Source: Gammaproteobacteria bacterium
GTDB taxonomy: Bacteria > Pseudomonadota > Gammaproteobacteria > UBA4575
Reading direction: 5' to 3'
Length of the DNA stretch: 5,733 nt
Assembly: GCA_028281205.1 (NCBI GenBank)
Contig: JANQKJ010000208.1
Coordinates: forward strand, 1 to 5,733
Shown: piece after piece, positions 1 to 5,639 of the stretch
Position numbering within the stretch: position 1 is the first letter of the stretch
Layout of the letters: each line of letters starts with the position of its first letter
Notes under the pieces: model-generated
The model's database searches: none
Told to the model about the DNA's origin: nothing
Seen by the model: only the letters and a program-made list of their open reading frames with translations
Program-made: the position numbers and the translations under genes

Positions 1-329
1 TTAGTAGTTCTCGGCAAGCCCTGATTTAAAATCTTACGCTGCGTAGCTACCATCTCACGCTGAGACAAACTTTCCTCAGTTTCTCTATATAGTACTTGCG
101 ACTCTTTAGCTGAGCGTCGCTTACTAGAAATTGCGAGCACTATTATTTCTTGCCGAAAAGCTACCCGTGAAATTACCAGCATGTCATTTACTTTGACTCG
201 ATATGACGGCTTAACACGTTGTTGGTTAACATGCACTTTGCCGCCGTCCACTGCATTACTAGCCATGCTGCGCGTTTTATAAAATCTTGCTGCCCACAGC
301 CATTTATCAATCCTTACCAACTCATCCAT
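1..329 (-). CDS. hslR: Hsp15, heat-shock S4-domain RNA-binding protein (partial, C-terminus beyond window)
   Basis: The visible 109 residues read from an ATG at 329 and leave the window at base 1 without a stop. Residues 6-20 (R-x-DKWLWAARFYKTR) are nearly identical to the opening of the S4 domain in Hsp15, followed by GGKVHVN at 29-35 and R38/KPS 40-42, the usual RNA-contact half of S4. The stretch around residues 75-105 (SSKRRSA, then LYRETEES, then QREMVA) matches the family's C-terminal helical tail. In E. coli this cytoplasmic protein binds free 50S subunits carrying a stalled peptidyl-tRNA and helps recycle them. An in-frame stop (TAG, 335-333) lies just upstream, so ATG 329 is the earliest possible start; its Shine-Dalgarno (AGAG) is weak. 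A sigma-70-like promoter lies 30-58 nt upstream. The gene is divergent from the 37-codon reading frame and the TfoX-domain gene. Identification is firm; only the C-terminus is unseen. Confidence 0.93.
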   Translation of the reverse strand, partial: MDELVRIDKWLWAARFYKTRSMASNAVDGGKVHVNQQRVKPSYRVKVNDMLVISRVAFRQEIIVLAISSKRRSAKESQVLYRETEESLSQREMVATQRKILNQGLPRTT

Positions 330-358
330 GCTCTATGCTATCAAGATTCATAGTGTTA

Positions 359-387
359 CTTATCCGTAGAAAACGACCACCCGTCAA
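359..387 (-). promoter_or_regulatory. Probable sigma-70 promoter of hslR
   Basis: Reading leftwards on the minus strand, TTGACG (387-382, 5 of 6 matches to the -35 consensus) is followed by a 17-nt spacer and GATAAG (364-359, 4 of 6 to TATAAT with the ATAA core). The predicted transcription start is near 351-352, giving an hslR leader of only about 22 nt. I see no heat-shock (sigma-32) C-rich -10 here, although hslR is heat-inducible in E. coli. Confidence 0.5.
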
Positions 388-484
388 CTAGCAATCTAAT
401 GAAATATTATTGAAAAAATCTCCAATTATTGTGCGCGCAAAATTTACTTAACTCAATTTAGAATTATTATTGGAGCTTACATTG

Positions 485-598
485 ATGTCGATCTTAACTT
501 CTTCAAAACAAGAAATATTATGTCCATACTGGAAAGAATGTATTATTTTTTCTTTGTTTCTAGTCGCTTCTTTCGTAACAGGAGTAATAATATTCTAG
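485..598 (+). CDS. Possible 37-residue single-pass membrane peptide, unrecognised
   Basis: An ATG at 485 opens 37 codons closed by TAG at 596-598. It is preceded by GGAG (472-475) with a 9-nt spacing, a good Shine-Dalgarno. The peptide begins polar (MSILTSSKQEIL), continues with C13-P-Y-W-K-E-C19, and ends in an unbroken hydrophobic run from about residue 19 to residue 37 (CIIFSLFLVASFVTGVIIF), long enough to cross the inner membrane once. Lys17 before the helix would favour the N-terminus in the cytoplasm. I do not recognise the family. Small stress-response membrane peptides and type I toxins have this general shape, but I see no clear antisense RNA promoter, and no strong plus-strand promoter beyond a lone TAGAAT at 459-464. 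It may also be a chance frame in AT-rich spacer. The ribosome-binding site and coherent peptide design are the only support. Confidence 0.4.
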   Translation: MSILTSSKQEILCPYWKECIIFSLFLVASFVTGVIIF

Positions 599-617
599 TT
601 ACCCACTAGATTGAGAG

Positions 618-626
618 TGTTATAGT
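618..626 (+). promoter_or_regulatory. Extended -10 promoter element for the TfoX-domain gene
   Basis: TGT followed by TATAGT (621-626) fits the extended -10 form TGnTATAAT with one mismatch. The matching -35 position (598-603, GTTACC) is poor, as is common for extended -10 promoters. The predicted start near 633 would leave a leader of about 25 nt before the ATG at 658. Confidence 0.42.
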
Positions 627-657
627 CACCCCAGATCCACCTAGATAGCACATAGCA

Positions 658-924
658 ATGATAAATCGCCCAGTCGAAGAACTAACAAACATTGGAGTCA
701 CTGTTGCTAACAAACTTCGTCATATTGGTGTTCACACTCAGCAAGACTTAAAAAAAATGGGCGCAGCTAAAGCATACATTCGGCTATCATCAATCGAGCC
801 CAATAAAACATTACCCGTTTGCTACTATTTATATTCGCTCGAAGGTGCGATTAAGAATAAAGATTGGAGAACTCTTACAGAAAACACAAAGAAAAAACTG
901 CGTTCAAAAGCAGGTATTAATTAA
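658..924 (+). CDS. Stand-alone TfoX C-terminal domain protein
   Basis: The 88-residue product matches the TfoX/Sxy C-terminal domain over nearly its full length. Visible landmarks are L-T-N-I-G at 9-13, the helix-hairpin-helix-like IGVHTQQDLKKMGAAKAYIRL block (23-43), LYSLEGAI at 58-65 and DWRTL at 69-73. In full-length Sxy/TfoX (about 200 residues) this domain follows an N-terminal domain, and the whole protein works with CRP to switch on competence genes. The N-terminal domain is absent here and no remnant is visible upstream, so a competence role cannot be assumed; short stand-alone versions of this domain are known, mostly without assigned function. An in-frame TAG at 646-648 fixes the start at ATG 658, which has no clear Shine-Dalgarno. 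The gene converges on ycgN with 4 nt between the stops. The domain call is secure; the function is open. Confidence 0.8.
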   Translation: MINRPVEELTNIGVTVANKLRHIGVHTQQDLKKMGAAKAYIRLSSIEPNKTLPVCYYLYSLEGAIKNKDWRTLTENTKKKLRSKAGIN

Positions 925-928
925 AATA

Positions 929-1366
929 TTAATCCCATTCTACCAGATGATGCTCTAAATCACCTGCATTATCAGGACTTACAGTTTTATATTGCACAGA
1001 AGCTTTGGCCAGGTGGGCACTATCGGCAACGCCAGTAATTAATGGATGCCATTCAGGCAATGGTTGCATATTTGCGCGCAAACGATATGCACATGTCGAA
1101 GGCAACCATTCAAACTCATTTAATCGGTCTAACGATAAGGTTAAACAGTCGGATACTTTCGTGCTTCGATTGGCATAATCCTGGCAACGGCATGTTTCAG
1201 CATCAAACAATACACACGCCACATTTGTATAGTAGATTTTATCTGTATCTGCGTCTTGCAGCTTAACCATACAACATTTGCCACAGCCATCACACAAAGC
1301 CTCCCATTGAGACAAAGACAAATCAGATAATGGCTTATTAATCCAATCCGGCGGCTGATATGACAC
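929..1366 (-). CDS. ycgN: UPF0260 family cysteine-rich protein YcgN
   Basis: The 145-residue product aligns by eye with E. coli YcgN along its length. Its signature is a CxxCxxCC cluster (Cys25, 28, 31, 32, in CDGCGKCC) followed by D-T-D-x-IY-TNVAC (Cys51), C59-R-C61, Cys74 and the FEWLP-x-TCAYR block around Cys92, then P-x-WHPL-TG. The CxxCxxCC domain is thought to bind a zinc ion or iron-sulfur cluster; the cellular job of YcgN is not established. No signal peptide or membrane segment is seen, so it should be cytoplasmic. The start is GTG at 1366; an in-frame TAA at 1375-1373 rules out anything earlier, and the N-terminus then matches the family. There is no convincing Shine-Dalgarno and the gap to the htpG stop is 9 nt, so translation may be coupled to htpG. 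The family assignment is firm; the molecular function is unknown. Confidence 0.9.
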   Translation of the reverse strand: MSYQPPDWINKPLSDLSLSQWEALCDGCGKCCMVKLQDADTDKIYYTNVACVLFDAETCRCQDYANRSTKVSDCLTLSLDRLNEFEWLPSTCAYRLRANMQPLPEWHPLITGVADSAHLAKASVQYKTVSPDNAGDLEHHLVEWD

Positions 1367-1375
1367 GTTAGTTTA

Positions 1376-3304
1376 TTATTGCCCCGCTAAGTCAAGCATG
1401 ATCTTATTCAAACGAGCAACAAAATCCGCTGGATTTTCCAACTGTCCACCTTCAGCCAGAATTGCTTGTTCAAATAAGAGGATGGACCATTCCTTAACTT
1501 GATCAAGGTCACTTTCATCATTCATTTTCACCAACATAGGATGCGATGGATTAATCTCCAGAGTTGGTTTTGTGCTTGGCATCTGCTGCCCAGCTTGCTT
1601 TAATAAATTTTGCATATATAAAGCCATATCATGTTCATTTAGAACTATACAAGCAGGCGATGTTGTTAATCGATGCGAAACACGCACATCTTCTACTTTG
1701 TCTTCTAAGTTCTCTTTAATCAGTTTCACAATATCAGCAGACTCTTGTTCGACCTTTTTCTGCTGTTCTTTCTCATCCTGGTCAGATAATTTATCAAGGT
1801 CTAACTTTCCTTTAGCCACCGAAACAAATGACTTACCATCATATTCATTTAATGAACCCATCAACCACTCATCAACACGGTCATACATGAGAATAACTTC
1901 TATTCCTTTCTTGCGGAAAATTTCTAAGTGTGGACTGTTTTTTGCGGCATTAAAATTATCAGCAGTAATATAATAAATTGCATCCTGACCCTCTTGCATG
2001 CGTGAAATATAATCGTCTAATGATACTGTTTGTTCCTGCTTATCATCATATGTGCTAGCAAAACGTAATAATTTAGCGATTTGCTCTCGATTAGCAAAAT
2101 CTTCCCCAGGACCCTCTTTGATAACACGGCCAAACTCATTCCAGAAAGATTGATATTTTTCTGCATCATTTTTAGCAATACTATCCAATAGGCCAAGTAC
2201 TTTTTTAGTCGAACCTGAACGAATAGAATCAATTACTTTATTATCTTGCAATATTTCTCGCGAAACATTTAGAGGCAGATCACTTGAATCAATAACACCT
2301 CGTGTAAAACGCAGATAACGGGGAAGTAACTTTTCAGCATCCTCCATAATGAATACCCGCTGAACATATAATTTTAAACCATGAGTTTGGTTAGGTTCAT
2401 ACAGATCGTAAGGTGCTTTACTTGGTATATACAATAATGAAATATATTCAGTCTTGCCTTCAACTCGATTATGTGTCCACGCAAGCGGGTCTGCAAAATC
2501 GTGGCCTACATGTTTATAGAACTCTTTGTATTCATCATCTTTAATATCTGATTTGGAGCGTGTCCATAACGATGAAGCCTTATTTACTACTTCCCATACT
2601 ATTTCATTGTCTGTAGATTCTTTTTCGTCGTCTTCCTGCTCAGTTTTCTCTTGTAGCATTTCAATTGGCAATGGCACATGATCAGAGTATTTGCTGATAA
2701 TTGATCTCAAGCGCCAACCAGATAACAACTCCGCCTCTTCATCCTTTAAGTGTAAGATTACCTCTGTACCACGCGCCGCTTTCTCAATCTGCTCTAACTG
2801 ATATTCGCCTGTCCCTTCAGATTCCCAATGCACACCTTGGTTAACACCTAGAGTTGCACTGCGTGTTTTCATCTCCACCTTTTTAGCGACAATAAATGCT
2901 GAATAGAATCCCACACCAAATTGACCAATAAGATTGGAATCTTTTGCTTGATCGCCGGTTAAACTTTGCAGGAATTCTTTCGTCCCAGACTTGGCAATAG
3001 TGCCGATATTATTAACCACCTCATCGCGCGTCATACCAATACCATTGTCGCGTACTGTGATGGTTTTATCTTGTTCACAAAATTCGACCTGAATTTTTAA
3101 CTCTGTGTCATCAGACAGTAAATTTGCATCCGACAATGCTTCAAACCGGAGCTTGTCACATGCGTCCGACGCATTAGAAATTAGTTCACGTAGAAATATT
3201 TCTTTATTTGAGTAAAGAGAATGGATCATTAAGTGCAAAATCTGACTGACTTCCGACTCAAACTTCATTGTTTCTTTATTAGCTGCTTTGGCCTGCTCAT
3301 TCAT
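1376..3304 (-). CDS. htpG: HtpG, bacterial Hsp90 chaperone
   Basis: This full-length, 642-residue cytosolic ATP-dependent chaperone remodels client proteins, in E. coli together with DnaK. The GHKL ATPase domain covers about residues 14-218: E40 and N44 in RELISNASDA (E40 is the expected catalytic glutamate), D86 in DNGIGM (adenine contact), the lid around 102-126, GQFGVGFYSAF at 127-137 and RGTEVILHL at 178-186. A short, strongly acidic linker (about 219-234) leads to the middle domain, which carries R349 in NVSREIL, the arginine that contacts ATP gamma-phosphate in this family. The dimerisation domain is the last 120 or so residues; there is no MEEVD tail, as expected for bacteria. All key residues are present. 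ATG 3304 has GGAG 11 nt upstream. A later ATG (codon 13) is possible but would shorten the N-terminus compared with relatives. A sigma-32-like promoter lies in the 81-nt upstream gap, and ycgN follows after 9 nt. Confidence 0.98.
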   Translation of the reverse strand: MNEQAKAANKETMKFESEVSQILHLMIHSLYSNKEIFLRELISNASDACDKLRFEALSDANLLSDDTELKIQVEFCEQDKTITVRDNGIGMTRDEVVNNIGTIAKSGTKEFLQSLTGDQAKDSNLIGQFGVGFYSAFIVAKKVEMKTRSATLGVNQGVHWESEGTGEYQLEQIEKAARGTEVILHLKDEEAELLSGWRLRSIISKYSDHVPLPIEMLQEKTEQEDDEKESTDNEIVWEVVNKASSLWTRSKSDIKDDEYKEFYKHVGHDFADPLAWTHNRVEGKTEYISLLYIPSKAPYDLYEPNQTHGLKLYVQRVFIMEDAEKLLPRYLRFTRGVIDSSDLPLNVSREILQDNKVIDSIRSGSTKKVLGLLDSIAKNDAEKYQSFWNEFGRVIKEGPGEDFANREQIAKLLRFASTYDDKQEQTVSLDDYISRMQEGQDAIYYITADNFNAAKNSPHLEIFRKKGIEVILMYDRVDEWLMGSLNEYDGKSFVSVAKGKLDLDKLSDQDEKEQQKKVEQESADIVKLIKENLEDKVEDVRVSHRLTTSPACIVLNEHDMALYMQNLLKQAGQQMPSTKPTLEINPSHPMLVKMNDESDLDQVKEWSILLFEQAILAEGGQLENPADFVARLNKIMLDLAGQ

Positions 3305-3340
3305 TACGGTTAAAACTCCAGATAAAATCGTTAAATATAT

Positions 3341-3370
3341 AAATAGTGGTAGTGTGATTAAATTTCAATA
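3341..3370 (-). promoter_or_regulatory. Candidate heat-shock (sigma-32) promoter of htpG
   Basis: On the minus strand, TATTGAAA (3370-3363) resembles the sigma-32 -35 CTTGAAA. After 13 nt comes CCACTATTT (3349-3341), which resembles the C-rich -10 CCCCATnT with substitutions. Spacing suits sigma-32 better than sigma-70: at 17 nt from TTGAAA the sigma-70 -10 would be a poor TATTTA. E. coli htpG is a sigma-32 gene, which supports the reading, but the -10 match is imperfect. Confidence 0.4.
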
Positions 3371-3385
3371 GTATATTTGATGGAT

Positions 3386-3820
3386 TTATTCCACGTCGTC
3401 CACATCAGCCTGACCGGTGAGACGGCGACGTATATGAGACCAACAAATACCCGTAGTAAGTATTCCCGAAAATACAACCAGTACCAAATCTATAACAATA
3501 GTCATGTCTTCCGCCAACGATGGAATAAAATCAATGGCAAGCCATAACAACAGCCCAAAGAAAGCCACTGCTAAAATCAAGCCAAACATACCTAATGAGC
3601 GCATCGTGGCACGAATATAAATAGTCCATACAATCAGTAGCACAATACCCGCAAACAGCAATAATGGCAGACTAGTTTTACTATCTCCTACTGGATTTAA
3701 GTACGTTTGCACCCAATCAAAGTATGACCAACCATGTGGATTATAAGTACAAAACACTAAAGCCAACGCCACTACAAAGCGTATTAATATGCCTTGCCAA
3801 GTTAATATAAGAAAGGCCAT
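3386..3820 (-). CDS. Four-helix inner-membrane protein, DUF6524-like
   Basis: The 144-residue protein is almost entirely hydrophobic. Four membrane segments can be drawn at about residues 8-26, 51-69, 76-96 and 107-127. The first helix ends in the conserved-looking T-Y-N-P-H-G-W-S-Y-F-D-W (25-36). A basic patch HIRRRL at 129-134, predicted on the cytoplasmic side, and an acidic tail (DVDDVE) follow the last helix. The TWNP/TYNP-x-GWSY motif and layout fit my recollection of DUF6524, a family of unknown function; I cannot confirm it without a profile search. No catalytic motif is evident. ATG 3820 has a strong AGGAG (3830-3826) 5 nt upstream. The gene lies between the rplS terminator and htpG on the same strand with an 81-nt gap to htpG, so it may be separately transcribed or read through into htpG. 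It has no visible role beyond a membrane location. Confidence 0.75.
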   Translation of the reverse strand: MAFLILTWQGILIRFVVALALVFCTYNPHGWSYFDWVQTYLNPVGDSKTSLPLLLFAGIVLLIVWTIYIRATMRSLGMFGLILAVAFFGLLLWLAIDFIPSLAEDMTIVIDLVLVVFSGILTTGICWSHIRRRLTGQADVDDVE

Positions 3821-3907
3821 ATAATCTCCTAAACTTTTAGATACTTATTCAAATAATGCTTAATTTAGTATGCGAGGATTTATGCTATTAGATAAAAGCA
3901 TGAAGCC

Positions 3908-3941
3908 CAAAATACAAACGCCCCATATAAATGAGGCGTTT
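3908..3941 (-). terminator. Rho-independent terminator of the rpsP-rimM-trmD-rplS operon
   Basis: On the minus strand, the arm AAACGCCTCA (3941-3932) pairs with TGGGGCGTTT (3925-3916) as a 10-bp stem with one G-U pair, closing a 6-nt loop (3931-3926). The following tail GTATTTTGGG (3915 downward) is only moderately U-rich. It starts 28 nt after the rplS stop, a fitting place to end the operon. The stem is nearly symmetrical, so it might slow plus-strand transcripts too, but the U-tract favours the minus strand. Confidence 0.8.
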
Positions 3942-3968
3942 ATGCTATCCAAAAAGTTGCTTAATGAA

Positions 3969-4316
3969 TTAACCAAGCTTCTCTTTAATTCTTGCAGCTT
4001 TACCTGTGCGCCCGCGTAAGTAATACAATTTAGCACGGCGCACATCACCACGTCGCTTAACTTTTACCGACGCAATTAACGGACTATGGGTTTGAAAAAC
4101 TCTCTCGACACCTTCCCCATGAGAAATTTTTCTAACTGTAAATGCAGAGTTAAGGCCACGATTTCTTTTCGCTATCACAACACCTTCAAAGGCTTGCAAA
4201 CGTTCACGGTCACCCTCTTTAACACGCACTTGAACAACAATGGTGTCACCGGCAGAAAATTCAGGGAAGTCAGACTTAATTTGTTCAGCTTCCAATTCAC
4301 TAATTATATTGCTCAT
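3969..4316 (-). CDS. rplS: 50S ribosomal protein L19
   Basis: The 115-residue product has the same length as E. coli L19 and the same core: MSNII at the start, F-x-x-GDTI-V at 21-28, RLQAFEGVVIAKRNRGL at 39-55, SAFTVRKISHGEGVERVFQTHSP at 57-79, and KVKRRGDVRRAKLYYLRGRTGKAARIKEKL to the end. L19 sits at the 30S-50S interface of the ribosome. ATG 4316 follows the trmD stop by 4 nt, and a purine-rich GAGAGA at the end of trmD can serve as ribosome-binding site, so translation may be coupled to trmD. In E. coli, L19 is nevertheless made in much larger amounts than TrmD, which implies independent initiation. A stem-loop terminator follows within 30 nt. There is no sign of damage. Confidence 0.98.
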   Translation of the reverse strand: MSNIISELEAEQIKSDFPEFSAGDTIVVQVRVKEGDRERLQAFEGVVIAKRNRGLNSAFTVRKISHGEGVERVFQTHSPLIASVKVKRRGDVRRAKLYYLRGRTGKAARIKEKLG

Positions 4317-4320
4317 GGCT

Positions 4321-5073
4321 TTATCTCTCGTTTTTGTCTTTTACTTCAGCTAGATACTCATCTAGCAATTGTTGTTCCTGTTCACTTAAGCTTAGCTTAT
4401 CCATCATATCAGGTCGGCGTGTATAGGTTCGACCCAACATATGTTTTAACCTCCAAGTTGCGATCTTTTGATGATCACCACTCATTAGTTCCTCTGGCAC
4501 GTTCACACCCGCTATATCCTCGGGTCGAGTGTAGTGTGGGCAGTCCAACAATCCCTGCTCAAATGAATCCTGCTGTGCAGATTGCTCATCACCCAACACG
4601 CCAGGCAATGTTCTTACCATGGCATCAATTAATACCATAGCCGCAAGTTCACCGCCGCTTATGACGTAGTCCCCTATAGACCACTCCTCATCGACATGCG
4701 CTTCAATAAAGCGCTCATCGACACCCTCATAACGCCCGCAAAATAATACTATATGCTCGAGCTGGCAAAAACGCTTGACCGCATCTTGATCCAGCTTTTG
4801 TCCTTGCGGACTTAGATAGACCACCCTGGGTTTTACGTTTGCATTTGATACTACTTCATCTAACGCACGGGATAATGGTGCATACTGCATCACCATCCCA
4901 GGACCTCCCCCGTAGGGTCGATCATCAACTCGAAAATTCGCGTCCTGCGAAAAATTTCGAGGATTAATTAAACCAAGTTCTACCTGCTTTGCCCGCAGTG
5001 CACGCCCGACTACTCCGTAGTCTTGCAAGGCGCTGACAAGTTCTGGGAACAATGTTATGACATCAATGCGCAT
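4321..5073 (-). CDS. trmD: tRNA (guanine-37-N1)-methyltransferase TrmD
   Basis: TrmD transfers a methyl group from S-adenosylmethionine to N1 of G37, next to the anticodon, in tRNAs with a G at position 36, which prevents +1 frameshifting. The 250-residue protein is full length for the family. Landmarks are MRIDVITLFPEL at 1-12, DDRPYGGGPGM at 50-60, YLSPQGQ-L at 86-94, CGRYEGVDERF at 112-122 and SIGDYVISGGELA at 132-144. The last two blocks form the trefoil-knot cofactor pocket. R154 and D169, the catalytic pair in well-studied TrmD proteins, fall at exactly those numbers. D-x-PHYTRP at 177-184 and the C-terminal tRNA-binding helices (about 190-250) follow. ATG 5073 has a strong GAGGAG 9 nt upstream, but that site lies in a 12-nt segment complementary to the rpsP-rimM spacer. 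It sits 50 nt after rimM and 4 nt before rplS. Confidence 0.98.
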   Translation of the reverse strand: MRIDVITLFPELVSALQDYGVVGRALRAKQVELGLINPRNFSQDANFRVDDRPYGGGPGMVMQYAPLSRALDEVVSNANVKPRVVYLSPQGQKLDQDAVKRFCQLEHIVLFCGRYEGVDERFIEAHVDEEWSIGDYVISGGELAAMVLIDAMVRTLPGVLGDEQSAQQDSFEQGLLDCPHYTRPEDIAGVNVPEELMSGDHQKIATWRLKHMLGRTYTRRPDMMDKLSLSEQEQQLLDEYLAEVKDKNER

Positions 5074-5082
5074 GTCGCTTTG

Positions 5083-5088
5083 CTCCTC
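5083..5088 (-). promoter_or_regulatory. trmD ribosome-binding site
   Basis: GAGGAG on the minus strand lies 9 nt before the trmD ATG, a near-ideal Shine-Dalgarno. Five of its six bases (5084-5088) belong to a 12-nt segment that can pair perfectly with the spacer upstream of rimM. Confidence 0.8.
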
Positions 5089-5095
5089 AGCATGA
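5084..5095 (-). repeat. 12-nt inverted repeat, trmD-side copy
   Basis: On the transcript this reads TCATGCTGAGGA and overlaps the trmD Shine-Dalgarno. Its exact reverse complement lies at 5652-5663 in the spacer between rpsP and rimM, so the two could pair in the polycistronic mRNA across the whole of rimM. The match stops cleanly at both ends, since the next bases on each side do not pair. Confidence 0.6.
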
Positions 5096-5123
5096 TAATT
5101 AAGGATTTAATCTAGTCCACGTC

Positions 5124-5630
5124 TTAATAATCCGTGTCCCAATCCACCACCATGCATTTGTTTTCCAAATCGATAGTTTTTACCACTTGATCTTGGAGAT
5201 ATGGAATCAGGTGTTCGGCCCGTCCTTCACCACTGACTATGAGCACATCATTCGCGCCAGTTTCCATTAAATCTTTTATCTTACCAATGCGATTATTAGC
5301 GCAATCGTAGACGTCTAAGCCGATGAGTTGAAACCAGTAATACTCATCTTGAGGCAAGGTGGCTAGTTGATCTGCCGCTACCCAAATATTTTGATTGAGC
5401 AATGTGACCGCAGCATCTCGATCATCAATGCCTTCTAGCTTTGCTACAACGCCCTCTTTATGCGCACGTCCTTGCTCTACTTTTATCGGATGACTCACGT
5501 CATCACCTAAATACCAACTTTTATAATCAACAATTTTGTGTCTTGGCTGTGTATAGGAAAATACTTTTACCCAACCTTTAACTCCAAACAGGCCGTTGAT
5601 TGAACCTAATAATACTTTTTCATCTTTCAA
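5124..5630 (-). CDS. rimM: Ribosome maturation factor RimM
   Basis: RimM binds the 30S head near S19 and helps its 3' domain fold during assembly. The 168-residue product has the expected two domains: an N-terminal beta-barrel (about 5-90) with LG-x-x-x-GLFGVKGWVKVFSYT at 8-27 and KLEGIDDRDAA at 64-74, then a PRC-barrel (about 95-168) with EYYWFQLIGLDV at 96-107, GKIKDLMETGANDVLIV at 116-132, HLIPYL at 140-145 and the closing VVDWD at 161-165. The YYW motif is the family's known S19-interaction site. The start is TTG at 5630: upstream in-frame codons reach a TGA at 5654-5652 without ATG or GTG, and AGGTGG (5645-5640) sits 7 nt before the TTG. A rare start codon fits the low RimM output known for this operon in E. 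coli. Spacers are 48 nt to rpsP and 50 nt to trmD. Confidence 0.96.
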   Translation of the reverse strand: MKDEKVLLGSINGLFGVKGWVKVFSYTQPRHKIVDYKSWYLGDDVSHPIKVEQGRAHKEGVVAKLEGIDDRDAAVTLLNQNIWVAADQLATLPQDEYYWFQLIGLDVYDCANNRIGKIKDLMETGANDVLIVSGEGRAEHLIPYLQDQVVKTIDLENKCMVVDWDTDY

Positions 5631-5639
5631 GCTTGAGCC

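Larger units (their letters stand above)
330..657. other. Divergent AT-rich spacer between hslR and the TfoX-domain gene
   Basis: This 328-nt stretch carries no gene of ordinary size. It holds the hslR promoter (359-387, minus), a 37-codon reading frame with a good ribosome-binding site (485-598, plus), and an extended -10 element (618-626, plus). An 8-nt palindrome TGCGCGCA (432-439) stands out as a GC island in AT-rich sequence but has no known role that I recognise. A 6-bp hairpin (594-599 with 605-610, loop 600-604) overlaps the small frame's stop codon. No tRNA, repeat array or mobile-element end is visible. Confidence 0.6.

Noticed and set aside
410..464. TTGAAA (410-415) and TAGAAT (459-464) as a promoter for the 37-codon frame
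   Set aside because: They are separated by 43 nt, far too much to form one promoter, and neither has a partner at proper spacing.
594..610. 6-bp hairpin overlapping the stop of the 37-codon frame, considered as a terminator
   Set aside because: The stem is short and AT-rich and no T-tract follows, so it is unlikely to terminate transcription.
1071..1082. 12-bp palindrome TTTGCGCGCAAA, related to TGCGCGCA at 432-439
   Set aside because: The longer copy lies inside the ycgN coding sequence and fits ordinary codons; two occurrences without matching flanks do not make a binding-site family.
1042..1266. 74-codon plus-strand open frame
   Set aside because: It lies wholly inside ycgN on the opposite strand; the ycgN frame has clear family motifs and this one has none.
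1572..1973. 133-codon plus-strand open frame
   Set aside because: It is antisense to htpG; its serine- and cysteine-rich translation is typical of a shadow of a conserved gene.
2017..2232. 71-codon minus-strand frame in htpG
   Set aside because: It is an out-of-frame shadow within the htpG coding sequence; htpG itself is intact, so it is not evidence of a frameshift.
3882..3901. Small hairpin ATGCT/AGCAT upstream of the DUF6524-like gene
   Set aside because: A 5-bp stem with a 10-nt loop and no T-tract is expected by chance in AT-rich spacer.
3860..4051. 63-codon minus-strand frame across the end of rplS
   Set aside because: It is an out-of-frame continuation through the rplS C-terminus and its terminator, with no ribosome-binding site of note.
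4086..4640. 184-codon plus-strand open frame
   Set aside because: It spans the antisense of rplS and trmD, both unmistakable; the translation shows no recognisable domain.
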